DNA of 64,000 nt from Ampelocalamus luodianensis. Taxonomy: Eukaryota > Streptophyta > Magnoliopsida > Poales > Poaceae. The position numbers and the translations under genes were made by a program. The stretch lies in assembly GCA_036346255.1 (NCBI GenBank), contig CM070634.1:68714476-68778475 (forward strand), given 5' to 3'. Position 1 is the first letter of the stretch, and every line of letters begins with the position of its first letter. A model generated the notes under the pieces. The model was not told where the DNA came from. It saw only the letters and a list, made by a program, of their open reading frames with translations, and made no database searches. This document shows, one piece after another, positions 31,892 through 44,133 of the stretch.

Positions 31892-34180
31892 TGTAACACC
31901 CCAGCTCACAATGAGCCTGGAATGCTACTGGAATTAAAAATTAAACTAAAACTAATTACCAATTTTCGGCATAACCTCCTTCGTATAGTTAACTATACCG
32001 AGGTCTCAACAATTAATCATGACACTTAACAATAAACTCCTTATTCAGGTTCATTCAAGCATGCAGGATAATCTCATAAACATAACCAAAATTTGCTATT
32101 CTCATTATTACAGTTAATCTGAAACTCAAACCATCCATAAGTAATTCCTAAGATTGAGTGGTAGTGCGTGCATGCAAACATCTACTCCCTCCCATGCATG
32201 CGGGTCTTGCCAGTTGTACCTAAAACACATCAAAGCAAGAGTGAGCCCAAAGACTCAGCAAGTACCAACAAGGCTAAGCAAGTTATCATTCATAGCATCA
32301 ATAATCCAAGATAAACAATGCACCAAAGTATAGCCTTCATGCTCATGTGAATGCAACCAATGCAATGCATCTTTTCAACTTTATCTCTTTTCGCATTTTA
32401 CCGGTAATGCGGGGTATACAACCGTCGCTGTATACCCTTGCCTGTGCCCTCTGACACAGGGACCAAGAGCCTATACACCACATGTATAGGGACCTTTGCC
32501 CATCATCTTAATGATGGGGACCTCTTTTCTCATTGCCCACATTCCACGAATGTGGGGACCTCAAGCCTGTCATCTTCATGACGGGGACCTCAACTGTATG
32601 TGCTTGGTCACCACGTGACCAAGGCACCTGTATGCTCACGACATGCATATGCACCATGAAAACATATACATAAGCAGAAATACATCAAAATTCTCATTAT
32701 CATGTAATCAATAACAACATACAGTAGATCCAATTAACTATACTAGCATGTCATCAAGGTAAATGGTACTCATCTCATAACAGGCAAGTATGACTATACT
32801 ACCAAGATACATCACAACACATCAAACAAGCATACACAAATAATAGCAGAATACTTGCCTCGGTAGCGAGAGCGGTGGGCCTTGAGAGAGGTGCTGCCCT
32901 GGAACCGCGCTCCCACCTGAACATAAAGGTACCTAAATCTAAGACCAATCATGCTGGACCAAACGCATAAATAATAACGCAACAGAACTCGCTAACTCTC
33001 AAGTGTTAACGAAACCTCCAATTTCTATCGATCGTTTTGGTGCTCACTGAAAACAGCCAAATTCTAAAATACATAACTTTCTGCTCAGGAGTCCAATTAA
33101 GATGCTATTAGACTTTCTGAAAAGGTAATTGAATTGCCTAAATAAACCTAGTTGGGGAGCCCTTTTGATTCTGCCCTTAACTTCCCCTATCAAACCAATC
33201 ATCAGACAACAGAATTCTCGTCGGGTTCTCTGGATAGTACGCTAAAACCACCATAACTTTTGCTACGAAAGTCCAAATCTCGTGTCCTTTATCTCTATGA
33301 AAAGGTACAGAAATTACCCACATTTTTTGTTATACTGAGATCCCCTGATTCTCCTTTTAAAAAGCAGTTTTGACCAAGGTACCACAGACTGCCAGAAACT
33401 GACAGAATTACCAGGTAGCGATACTAAAAAATTCATAACTTCCTGAACGTTAATTGGATTTGGGTGATCTTGGTGGCCACTGAAAGCTAAGAACGTAATC
33501 TACGTTTCTCTAGGAGACCAAAACTCCTAATTCATCTTCTAAATAAAAGAAACTGACCGCACAACATTCTGGACAGAATTGAACAGAGAACATAATTTAG
33601 CCGATCCAATCAATCTAATAGCAATCGCCTCTAATGACCATCACTCAACACAAGAAACCCGTCGTTACCCTTGAAGACGTGCTGGACGACGACGAATAGG
33701 CCCCGAAGACGATCCTCCTCCTCCTCTCTTCCTTCTCTTCTCCCTCTTCTTCTCCCTTCTCTTCTTTTCCCTTCTTCTTCCTCCTTGGCAGTTGCAATGG
33801 AGCTTCTTCTTCTCTTTAGCCAGCAGCAATGGAGGTGGTGGGGAGGTAGAGAGGTGCGCAAGGGGGGTGGAGGGGAGGTAGGGAGGTGGTGGGGAGGATG
33901 TGGCGGCCGGATGGGGGAGTGGGGGAGGAAAGGGGGGAGGGGAGGGGTCGGCTAGGGTTGGGAAGGGGGAGTGGCGCCCCCCCTAAGCTATGGCCGGCCA
34001 CCCCTTGGGCCCCTCTTGGGCCGTGGGCTCTAGCCCAGGTTGCCGGCAAAACTACATTTCCCCCCTACAACTGCAGCAATGCAATCTTTCCAATTGGTCC
34101 CTGCCGAAATTCCGTTTAATATTCTCCCGAACTAATTCTCCCTTCCGACTTCTAGTGCATCACACGATCGGGATATTACA
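31892..34180 (-). mobile_element. Z LTR, left copy (3' LTR)
   Basis: It contains, in minus-strand order, a CT/GA-rich and G-rich leader (33960-33710), an AT-rich first intron, and a predicted 58-nt exon 32916-32859 with donor CGAG|GCAAGT. An intron 32858-32220 carries the hairpin array, and the acceptor TTTTAG at 32220 follows. The pyrimidine-rich run at 33710-33790 (plus strand) and the G-rich run 33835-33960 are low-complexity; open frames over them are artefacts of composition. Confidence 0.88.
32412..32623. repeat. Array of seven hairpins in Z LTR, left copy
   Basis: The inverted repeats are GGGTATACA/TGTATACCC (32412-32437), CCTGTG/CACAGG (32441-32460), CCTATACA/TGTATAGG (32470-32490), CCCATCAT/ATGATGGG (32499-32518), CCCACATTC/GAATGTGGG (32536-32556), CCTGTCAT/ATGACGGG (32566-32585) and CTTGGTCAC/GTGACCAAG (32603-32623). 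Spacing is about 29-37 bp. Hairpins 2 to 6 are followed by the same GGGACC(T) tail. The array lies inside the predicted GC-AG intron. Confidence 0.92.
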
Positions 34181-34195
34181 TTCTACCCCCCTTAA
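34181..34195 (-). other. Polypurine tract of Z
   Basis: On the minus strand the run AAGGGGGGTAGAA ends exactly at the LTR start TGTAATATCC. The plus strand reads TTCTACCCCCCTTAA. Its core is the same as the tract of X. Confidence 0.85.
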
Positions 34196-37100
34196 CAGGA
34201 TTCGACCCCGAATCTAAACGCCGATCTACACGAAAGTAAACCACGACTAGAACTTAACAACAGATACCAACGCGATCAACTCTTGCTAACCTCGCTCACG
34301 CGAGACTCCAACCCTCAAGTTGCTTCTCTCTCGAACAGATGAGATCACAACACCAGCACGTACAAGACGTTACGTACTCCGCGCACTGACTCGAGACAGT
34401 CCTGGCGATACACCAACTAGCGAGAAGAACCCAATGTACCTTGGGTTAAACTTCCCAAAGATACCGAACCACACGACATGCACATAGAACACAGAACTCG
34501 TGTTCCACCTCTCAAATAAACTCCTCACTAAAGCAAGGTTCACCTCCTTTAACCGAAACACACAATGAAACTAAGCTTTAAACACACTCTTTTACCGACA
34601 TAGCCCAACTAAAAAAAAGGACTCTCATCGCAACCAAACGTTACCAACTCGGTACTAAAAGAGTCAAATTCAGAATCGAAGATTTATCACACAAATATTT
34701 TCACCTTCAATTTAGAAAATTTGCAAATAAACACCACGATCGCCAAAGGAGAAACCACTCGAATAACCAATTCCATCATTTCTTTTATTCTTTCTGAATA
34801 GATAAGAACCACACAAGCCAACATAAAGTCAAACCCAATTTGCGAAAGACGTCCGTCATAAACTCATAGCTCAACTTACGAAAGACAATGATCAACAGCA
34901 CATAACTCAAACGAGAATCAGGAAAAGATTCACTTCTTGAGAAAGCATCAAATTAACAGTTTCTCTTTTAGGACCAAAAATTTCCCTCAAGCTATGGAAT
35001 CCCAATCATCGCACAACACACTAACTTGTTACTCTTAACTTGGCGATCTCAACGCCAAGCCCAAATCAAAACATTTTGTCTACACCTTTGAAGAGGGACT
35101 TTGATGATTTCACACAACATTCTCTAACCGATTTCCTTTACTATCAGAATTCATTTGACAAATGGCACTCAGAAAGTATCCTCAAATTAGATCTCTCACA
35201 CGATCATATCACCTCAACCCTTTTGAGAACAAACATCTCAGATTTCACATCACTTACTCTCATGTACTACATCAGAAAGGTGTTATCAATGATCATCCCA
35301 CTGTTCGCAATCCACCCTTATTCTACTTTTTCTACACATAATCTTTGGGCGACTCAAAGTTCTAGCATAGCATTGCAAAGTCCATATTTAACATCCAAGA
35401 CTCTTGCAACTAACTTCTCATATAAAAGATAGGGAAATCCTCAGATTAAATCCCTAAAAACCCACATTTCCCACATACTCACTCATTAACATCATCATGA
35501 AAATATTTTCTTGACCAGTTTACCTTTACAAAGATTATAACTTTCAGAAGGTTACTCATTTAAAACCAAATCACTCTTGACATTACACAACATCTTCCAT
35601 TATCCCATTAATTGACATGACGATTCGATTACTTTGTAATCCTACTCTCATTAAACCACATCATCAAGAATAACTTTCATAGCCTCGCAATACTACCAAA
35701 TTGCGATACTCTAAAAAATTGATCAATATTTCTATACTTTCAGTAATTCTAATGTTCCACCCGAAGTGAACCAGAAGATCTTGGATCACAGTCACTATAG
35801 GTTCTACTAGCTGTAACAATGCAATCAGTTTAACCTCATCAGACAAACTTCCATTGAGTTAGACTTCTCTCAAAGAACTATATTACGAAATTATTTCATC
35901 CTCCAATGCTCATTCGAATAACTTACAACCCACAGTTTCACTACTACAATTATTCAACACCTCAAAAGACTGAGGTGAAACGAATAGGTTGATTCTTCCT
36001 CAAAAGAAAGAGCGAATGGAATCAATTTTTCAACAACACGAAAACATGTTCCATCTGCGGTGAACACAAGACCAAGAAAGCTGTCACTTAGGCCAAGAAC
36101 TCGAAAAAACATAAGGGAAAGTCAGCGGTCAAGGGCTCAAGCCCTCACGAAAGCGAATACCAAACCACAAAAGAGAAGAACGTAATACCCTTTGAACATT
36201 GATAAACCCTTATGGAACAACTGCATAAGGTTTGAGTACTCTCAAATAATCTGCAAGATGCGAAACGACTTAAATCTCAAACACTTAACTTCTCTCCTTC
36301 CTTTAACAAGGATAGTTATTTTCTGTGATTATTACATCACCTTGCCAGCTTAAACAAGATAAGCTCTTATGACCAAATCATAGGAACAACTTGAGAACCA
36401 ATAAAATCTTTCAACATATCACTTTGCTCAAAGCAACTCAATCACCACATAACTCAAGAGGTCCAAATGATCCCCATCGCAAAACTCGAAACACTCTTAC
36501 AAAATCCTATTTACGAAAGACGATCAAATTACTTTACTTCTAAAAGAATCATCACCACACACTCAAGTCACCAACTTTTGCAAATAATCTTACTAACATC
36601 AGAATAATATACTCTGAACACGAATATTTATCATCAACTATTCCATTAGAAAGGCCCCAGAGTTTCACCAAATTGTTCCATACTACCTTTGCATCCCATC
36701 TTCGAAATGAGAGTATACCCATAACCATATAACCTCACTACATCGACCTCTTATGTTTAGAAGGGGTCTACTACACAATTGAAAAGCTCCTACCAAAACT
36801 CTTTCATCAAGGACACATTATCATCCGATTATTTCACAATCATGTGGGCATAAGCCCAAATCAGTTCAACTCTTAGCGATGCTCATCATCAAACTTCAAC
36901 ACACAACAGTTATACCACAACCATTGTTGTTATCAACTGGCTTCATTATGAAATCTAGTTGCTACCTACTTTTATTACCAAATCATATGGATATTAACAC
37001 ACACATATTCAACTGTTTCTCCTCACATTTGGATTTCGACAAAGAAATACACTAAAACTTCAAAAATCGAAATCTTTTATCGATCAAAAGTCTCATCAAC

Positions 37101-38327
37101 ATTTCCACCAAATTCATCGCATCATTCTATATGGAAGAACTATATAGAACTCCTCCCATAAATTCTAGATCCACCAATATTCAATCTATTCAACCGGTTG
37201 TACACCGTTCCAATAATTATTCATACTAAGGAATACGTAAATCTGGTATTCTCTCTAATTTTTCTTTCCACACAATTAAATTAATCCATGGGAACCAAAG
37301 AACCCAACAAGTTTAGCAACCTAAACAGTTTTAATGACCAGACTAGTTCATCAAGGTTCCATACTTCTTAATATCTCTCAATCACTACTCATATATACCG
37401 TTCATCAAGAACTAGAAAAGACAACATCAACTTAATCAATTTTACTTCCAAGGTTACTAATTAATATTAATTATGCACCATACCAATGACTCAACTTGAT
37501 ACCCATACTGTATCTCGTTATTTGATTACAATCTCTGATTTAACCATAACAAGGTATCACAAAAGGATTTTAACAATTTCCACCAGAAAAGAGATGCATT
37601 AAACTTTAACACTTGGAATAATACAAAAGAAATACATAGAGCCAAAGCTTTCTCACGCTAACAACTTGCAACAAAAACTCTCATTACCCAAACTATCAAA
37701 CGAATAAATGAGTCATTGTTTGCCAAAGAGAAAGAAGAAACAACCAGGGAAATATCCATAATGCCAATTGTGAGGATCACAAGTAGCAAGCGACTCAACG
37801 GTCGGAGAACCACAATTGTTTGAGAGAACCATTAGAGACCAATGAAACACAACCACTACCACGAACCACGAACCCAAGAAAATCATCATCCACCACGGAT
37901 CAAGAATTTGCCAAGATTGAGGTCAAGAAAGAAATCAACTTTCTAAAACAGCTCACGCTCAACTCTTGCAACTAAGGTATTCAGGTAACTACTTTATCGT
38001 CTACCACGAACGGTGGTATAGCCTGACAAAGTCCAAGGCCACAACCACGGCCTCCACTTCTTAACAACCATTATCGACACGCATAAATAATATAATCACA
38101 TATGATCATCTCATGACAATCATAGAATAGATTCATAGATATATAATATTATAACATCTCATATCATAGATTAACAACAAGAAAGATAGCTCAGAGGCAA
38201 TTCAACAATTGCTCAACCAATGAAACATAACAACAGATAATGCGGGAGCAGTGTAATTCCCAACCCCACCTACTGTGCACAGTATGTCAATTTAATACTT
38301 TTCTATTAACCACGGATCTAAAGCCCG
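34196..38327. other. Z interior: about 4.1 kb of AT-rich non-coding DNA
   Basis: No frame longer than about 130 codons and no retroelement domain is visible on either strand. The two longest frames (plus 35040-35432, plus 34017-34217) are opposite to the direction of Z and have no recognisable motif. A short plus-strand run, CSICGEHKTKKA (about 36050), resembles half a zinc finger but is isolated and terminates at once. Content looks like degenerated or neutral filler between the terminal signals. Confidence 0.7.
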
Positions 38328-38340
38328 CTCTGATACCAAC
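38328..38340 (-). other. Primer-binding site of Z
   Basis: The minus strand reads ...GGGGTGTTACA (LTR end) then GTTGGTATCAGAGC, an exact match to the initiator-methionine tRNA 3' end complement (TGGTATCAGAGC). It fixes the orientation of Z. Confidence 0.9.
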
Positions 38341-40632
38341 TGTAACACCCCAGCTCACAATGAGCCTGGAATGCTACTGGAATTAAAAATTAAACTAAAA
38401 CTAATTACCAATTTTCGGCATAACCTCCTTCGTATAGTTAACTATACCGAGGTCTCAACAATTAATCATGGCACTTAACAATAAACTCCTTATTCAGGTT
38501 CATTCAAGCATGCAGGATAATCTCATAAACATAACCAAAATTTGTTATTCTCATTATTACAGTTAATCTGAAACTCAAACCATCCATAAGTAATTCCTAA
38601 GATTGAGTGGTAGTGCGTGCATGCAAACATCTACTCCCTCTCATGCATGCGGGTCTTGCCAGTTGTACCTAAAACACATCAAAGCAAGAGTGAGCCCAAA
38701 GACTCACCAAGTACCAACAAGGCTAAGCAAGTTATCATTCATAGCATCAATAATCCAAGATAAACAATGCACCAAAGTATAGCCTTCATGCTCATGTGAA
38801 TGCAACCAATGCAATGCACCTTTTCAACTTTATCTCTTTTCGCATTTTACCGGTAATGCGGGGTATACAACCGTCGCTGTATACCCTTGCACGTGCCTCT
38901 CGACACGAGGACCAAGAGCCTATACACCACATGTATAGGGACCTTTGCCCATCATCTTAATGATGGGGACCTCTTTTCTCATTGCCCACATTCCACGAAT
39001 GTGGGGACCTCAAGCCCGTCATCTTCATGACGGGGACCTCAACTGTATGTGCTTGGTCACCACGTGACCAAGGCACCTGTATGCTCACGACATGCATATG
39101 CACCATGAAAACATATACATAAGCAGGAATACATCAAAATTCTCATTATCATGTAATCAATAACAACATACAGTAGATCCAATTAACTATACTAGCATGT
39201 CATCAAGGTAAATGGTACTCATCTCATATGAGCAAGCATGACTATACTACCAAGATACATCACAACACATCAAACAAGCATACACAAATAATAGCCGAAT
39301 ACTTGCCTCGGTGAGCGAGAGCGGTGGGCCGCGAAGAGGTGCTGCCCCGGAACCGCGCTCCCACCTGAACATAAAGGTACCTCAATCTAAGACCAATCAT
39401 GCTGGACCAAACGCATAAATAATAACGCAACAGAACTCGCTAACTCTCAAGTGTTAACGAAACCTCCAATTTCTATCGATTGTTTTGGTGCTCACTGAAA
39501 ACAGCCAAATTCTAAAATACATAACTTTCTGCTCAGGAGTCCAATTAAGATGCTCTTAGACTTTATGAAAAGGTAATTGAATTGCCTAAATAAACCTAGT
39601 TGGGGAGCCCTTTTGATTCTGCCCTTAACTTCCCCTATCAAACCAATCATCAGACAACAGAATTCTCGTCGGGTTCTCTGGACAGTACGCTAAAACCACC
39701 ATAACTTTTGCTAAGAAAGTCCAAATCTCGTGTTCTTTATCTCTATGAAAAGGTACAGAAATTACCCACATTTTTTGGTATACTGAGATCCCCTGATTCT
39801 CCTTTTAAACAGCAGTTTTGACCAAGTTACCACAGACTGCCAGAAACTGACAGAATTACCAGGCAGCGATACTAAAAAATTCATAACTTCCTGACCGTTA
39901 ATCGGATTTGGTTGATATTGGTGGCCACTGAAATCTAAGAACATAATCTACGTTTCTCTAGGAGACCAAAACTCCTAATTCATCTTCTAAATAAAAGAAA
40001 CTGGCCGCGCAACATTCTGGACAGAATTGAACAGAGAACAGAATTTAGCCGATCCAATCAATCTAATAGCAATCGCCTCTAATGACCATCACTCAACACA
40101 AGAAACCCGTCGTTACCCTTGACGACGTGCTGGACGACGACAGAACAGGCCCGAAGGCGATCCTCCTCCTCCTCTCTTCCTTCTCTTCTCCCTCTTCTTC
40201 TCCCTTCTCTTCTTTTCCCCTTCTTCTTCCTCCTTGGCCGGCTGCAATGGAGCTTCTTCTTCTCTTTAGCCAGCAGCAATGGAGGTGGTGGGGAGGTAGA
40301 GAGGTGCGCAAGGGGGGTGGAGGGGAGGTAGGGAGGTGGTGGGGAGGATGTGGCGGCCGGATGGGGGAGTGGGGGAGGAAAGGGGGGAGGGGAGGGGTCG
40401 GGCAGGGTTGGGAAGGGGGAGTGGCGCCCCCCCTAAGCTATGGCCGGCCACCCCTTGGGCCCCTCTTGGGCTGTGGGCTCTAGCCCAGGTTGCCGACAAA
40501 ACTGCTATTTCCCCCCCTACAACTGCAGCAATGCAATCTTTCCAATTGGTCCCTCCCGAAATTCCGTTTAATATTCTCCCGAACCAATTCTCCCTTCCGA
40601 CTTCTAGTGCATCACACGATCGGGATATTACA
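38341..40632 (-). mobile_element. Z LTR, right copy (5' LTR)
   Basis: Near-identical to 31892-34180. It has the same hairpin array (38861 to about 39072), the same predicted exon with GC donor at 39306, and the same CT- and G-rich leader. Differences from the left copy include paired changes in hairpins 2 and 6 (see findings). Confidence 0.92.
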
Positions 40633-40637
40633 AATGA

Positions 40638-41882
40638 ATCTGGTACTAATAGGAGGGTTTAAAATACTAGGCCCCAATTTTGTAGTGTTTAGTATCACCT
40701 CAGTAACCTGCCAGAATTTTTCTGGAATTTTTGAACTCAATTTCACTGCTGTTTGAGCCATAGGCCTTATTTCCTTGCCTGAAAATGTTGTACCAACCAG
40801 AACCTGAGCTTGATGTGTGAGACTAATATTTCTAGTATCTCTAGTATCCCAGGAACATCCCAGAATTTTTCTAAAATTTTTCTAGCCAATTTAGTATTTT
40901 TCCCAAGCCTTAGTTGCTCACTAGTAGTCTTTAAACAAAATCTGTTTTGGACTAAGTATTAGGTTTGTTTGAGTGTGAACCTTCTTGAGGCTTGTGTGTA
41001 ATCTTTGACATGATTTCACTATCATGTGTAGGACTTATTGAGTGTTATGCAAGTTGTCTAGTTGATCGTTTGACTGCTATGTTAAGGATCAAGTCATAGT
41101 AGTGTGGATTCTTGTTGTTTGTTGCATCTTCTGCTCACCGAACAAGAATGAAATTGTTTTGTTGCATTATGATAGAATCATGTAAGCATACATGTGAGCA
41201 TTCGCACTCTCACTAATCCAACCTAAATTTGTCATAACGTTGAATTCATATATGCGTCCATTCCTGCATTCATCCAATGCATTCCTCTCCAAGCTAGGCA
41301 AATAGAACTAGTGAAGCGAAGGTTAAGCAAGACTAACATAAACCTTGCTGTATCTTCTCTTCTCTGTATAATATCCTGGTGTTGATGCTAGATTGCTAAT
41401 TAACTAGTCCTTCCGTTCTATCGATCGATACCTCTTTCGGTCGACTGAATGGAGTTGTGTCTTTTGTCCTACCGAAGGACGACGTGAAGCTGGATTTGTC
41501 GAAGTGCCTTCGAATCAAGAAAGGGAAGGTTAAACAAAGCAATGAAAAGGAAAATGTGTCAGCAACATCAGGTTACTTCGTCAGGATCTCTCGGCACTAT
41601 CTTGGAAAGAAATCAAGACAGCAGATGGTGCTTTTTGTTAGAGTTAAAAGGACCGCCTAGGAAATACTTGTCAGAAGGATTATAGAAACCCCTCGAAATA
41701 GCTTCCCTCTATAGGACCTAAAACTTATAAAGGGGCTCACTTTATTCAGATTTGAGTTCGGTTTGCGGCGAAATCCGAAGTGTGAACATGTAACCAGACC
41801 CACCTAAGTTGCCACAGCCTTTCGTTCCGACTTCCGGACTACCGGAATCTCAGGACGAGATTCTGTTTAAGGGGGGTAGATT
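40638..41882 (+). other. X interior, right part, with polypurine tract
   Basis: Continuation of the X interior after Z. The only open frame of note is 41457-41660 (68 codons, Lys-rich, KDDVKLDLSKCLRIKKGK); I recognise no domain. The segment ends in TTAAGGGGGGTAGATTT (41866-41882), the polypurine tract immediately before the 3' LTR. Blocks near 41400-41460 (CGATCGATACCTCTTTCGGTCG) look like degraded coding sequence of a parent element, but this cannot be shown by eye. Confidence 0.7.
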
Positions 41883-44123
41883 TGTAACAGCCCAAAATCC
41901 CTAAGTTGGATTAGTTAAGCATCTAATATGCATTTGTGAAATTTTGGACTTTTTAAAACTTTTATTGCAAAGCAAATATGTTAAAACCTAGTAACCCAAT
42001 ACTCCTTCTCCAATTCAAAAAGTCAAATTGCACTTAGGGTAAAACTAAAAAGGTTCCAATTGTGGGAATATTTATTTTGGGATTAAAATTATCAATAGTA
42101 AAACCTCACATGCTCCTAGAATGTTTGAGGTACTTTCAAAAGAATTCTAAAAATTCAAATGTGCAAACTTACTTTCTCTGGCTCATTTTTACAAACTAAT
42201 TTCTATTTTCAAAATATAGTGGGACTCAAGGCTGGGAATATGTTATTTATATTTTGTATGCTCTGTTATGCTTGTTTGGATTTTCTAAAATTTTTGGAGC
42301 TTATTTGGATCCTTGTTTATTTGCATGTCAATTTTTGAATTTGAATTTGAAATACAAACAACTCAAGTGAACAGTGCCTGGAAATAATTTTCCTAGGTTC
42401 TGGAACACTTTATCAACTCACCTGTAGAATTCCACCTTTTTTTTTGAAATTTTGGCTATTTCAAAATAGCCAGTCAAAGTGAAGAATCAAAAGGTCAACT
42501 AGCAAAAACCGAAACACGAAATAATTCTCGAGAATAATGCGTAACAAATAAAACCCTAGGAATTTTACAGAGTGATCATATATGCTTCCTCAACCTCCAC
42601 TAAAAATTTTATAATTTTCAGAGCTATCTTGCTCTGCCTAAAAATTACCTAACCCTCTCAACCTAATTCCCAGAATCAGAGAACTAAACTACCTCTTCAC
42701 TGTTCCTCTGGTTCAAACCAGGTTCCCACCGAACCCACTCACCGAACCACCTCCCTTTTCCCACTAACCTGTGGGCCCACCCACAGGTCATCTTCTCCAC
42801 GCGCCTGTAACATCCCAATCCTCAACTTGTGTTTCAAATGTAAGAAAATGAGTAGAAATTAAAACGTTTTCTTATATCATGAAGTTTTTTGAACTTTTCT
42901 GTATTCTTGTAAAGGGATTGTGGGAAATCAAAAACCCAAACCTCTAAATTGACTAAAGTCATGACCCTTCTTTCCCAAACCCTTGTCAAATCTCATGATC
43001 ATCCTCTGGAAATAATTTTCCTGGGTTCTAAGGTTGTTGTATGACACCTCTGAAAAATTTCATAATTTTTAGAAATTGTTTGAATATTTTTAAGAGGCAG
43101 TCAAACCAGTTTGACCTTTGGTCAAACCCTAGAACAAACCTTCTGTAATTTCTTGAGAAGAATCCAGTGCATAAAAATCTCTGGAAATTTTATTTAAGAC
43201 TAATCCTGAAGTCAGTAACCTCCAGTTAAAATTTCAGAATTTTTCGAGTTAGTTTGCTATCCCTAAAGATTCCCCAAAGTTTTTAGCCTATTTTCTAAAA
43301 TCCAAAGTCAAAACTGTTGGACTCGAGTCGGACTCGAGCCCAACTTCTTTTTCGGGTGCGACCAAACCAATCCCGAGCCCCTGTGAGCGTGCACTCTATA
43401 TCAGCCGTTGGATTTCCTCTCCACGTCCTAGATCTTGGTGACTTTCGGGTCACCCGAACGTGCCAACGCTTCTCAGCCGTTGGATCCCCATCGGGTGGTC
43501 CACGTTGCCGTGAACTTTCGGACCCCCCGATCGTGCTAGTGATTCTTAGCCGTTGGATTTTGATCCAACCGTCGCGGAGCATACCCCTTCGCGCTCGGTC
43601 GCTTTTTAACCCCTGGCTCGGGCCACTTGGTTGGACCTAACGAACTAAATGCACCGGGCTCATTCTAAAGTGGTGCGCGTGTTTTAACCCTTGGATCTTA
43701 ATCGAACGCTCCAGCTTTCTTTGAATCGTGTAGACCTCAGAGTTGGAGGATCAATCTCGACCGTCCATTTCTAATCCAGCGGTCTAAAGCTTTGACTCAA
43801 GTTAATGGGTTCGGCTAAACCCATTTGTGAGTTAGCCCCAAGCCACTTTGAATTGTGTCACTTCCAGGTGGGACCCCTTTGAACCTGGTCATCCCCTACC
43901 TCTCGCTCGTGCCATTGCCAGTACACAAACGTGGAGAGGTAGTGCCTTGTCACGTACATGGAAGCTTTAAATGGCTCTTTGCTGCAAGCATTCAATGCGC
44001 CTCAGAGTCCTCTTCCAAAAGTTGTGGTCTTTACCTGCTCCCATCTTTCACGGCGTGTCCATGGCAGAGCCATGAACCGAGAGCATGAAAAACCATAGTC
44101 TTTGCTCCTCCTTGCTTGTCCGG

Positions 44124-44133
44124 CTATAAATAG
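44124..44133 (+). promoter_or_regulatory. TATA box of the Y LTR
   Basis: CTATAAATAG, centred in the palindrome GGCTATAAATAGCC, about 100 bp before the leader region that contains the first predicted splice donor. Confidence 0.7.

Larger units (their letters stand above)
31892..40632 (-). mobile_element. Non-coding long-LTR retrotransposon Z, minus strand
   Basis: Z has two directly repeated LTRs (31892-34180, 2289 bp; 38341-40632, 2292 bp) around 4160 bp of interior, with perfect AATGA duplications (31887-31891 and 40633-40637). Orientation follows from a polypurine tract next to the left LTR and a primer-binding site next to the right LTR, both on the minus strand. LTR ends on the minus strand are TGTAATATCCCG and GGGGTGTTACA. 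The LTRs differ at only scattered positions by eye, so Z looks like one of the youngest insertions. No gag or pol domain is found in any frame of the interior. Confidence 0.93.

Noticed and set aside
32412..32623. CRISPR-like regular spacing of repeats in Z (and at 24115-24282 in Tat-2)
   Set aside because: Each unit is its own inverted repeat with a different stem sequence. There are no identical direct repeats of 25-35 bp separated by unique spacers, and the DNA is plant nuclear.
33700..33960. CT- and GA-rich runs in Z as a simple-sequence satellite
   Set aside because: They are irregular low-complexity tracts present once per LTR in the same place in both copies. They are part of the LTR leader, not an independent repeat.
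36030..36160. CSICGEH-type zinc-finger-like fragment in the Z interior, plus strand
   Set aside because: Only one Cys-Cys half is present, it is antisense to Z, it is closed by a stop within a few codons and no flanking homologous residues are recognisable.
41457..41660. A 68-codon Lys-rich frame as a real gene in X
   Set aside because: No domain, and it lies between decayed interior sequence and the polypurine tract. It could be a scrap of parental pol, but I cannot support that.
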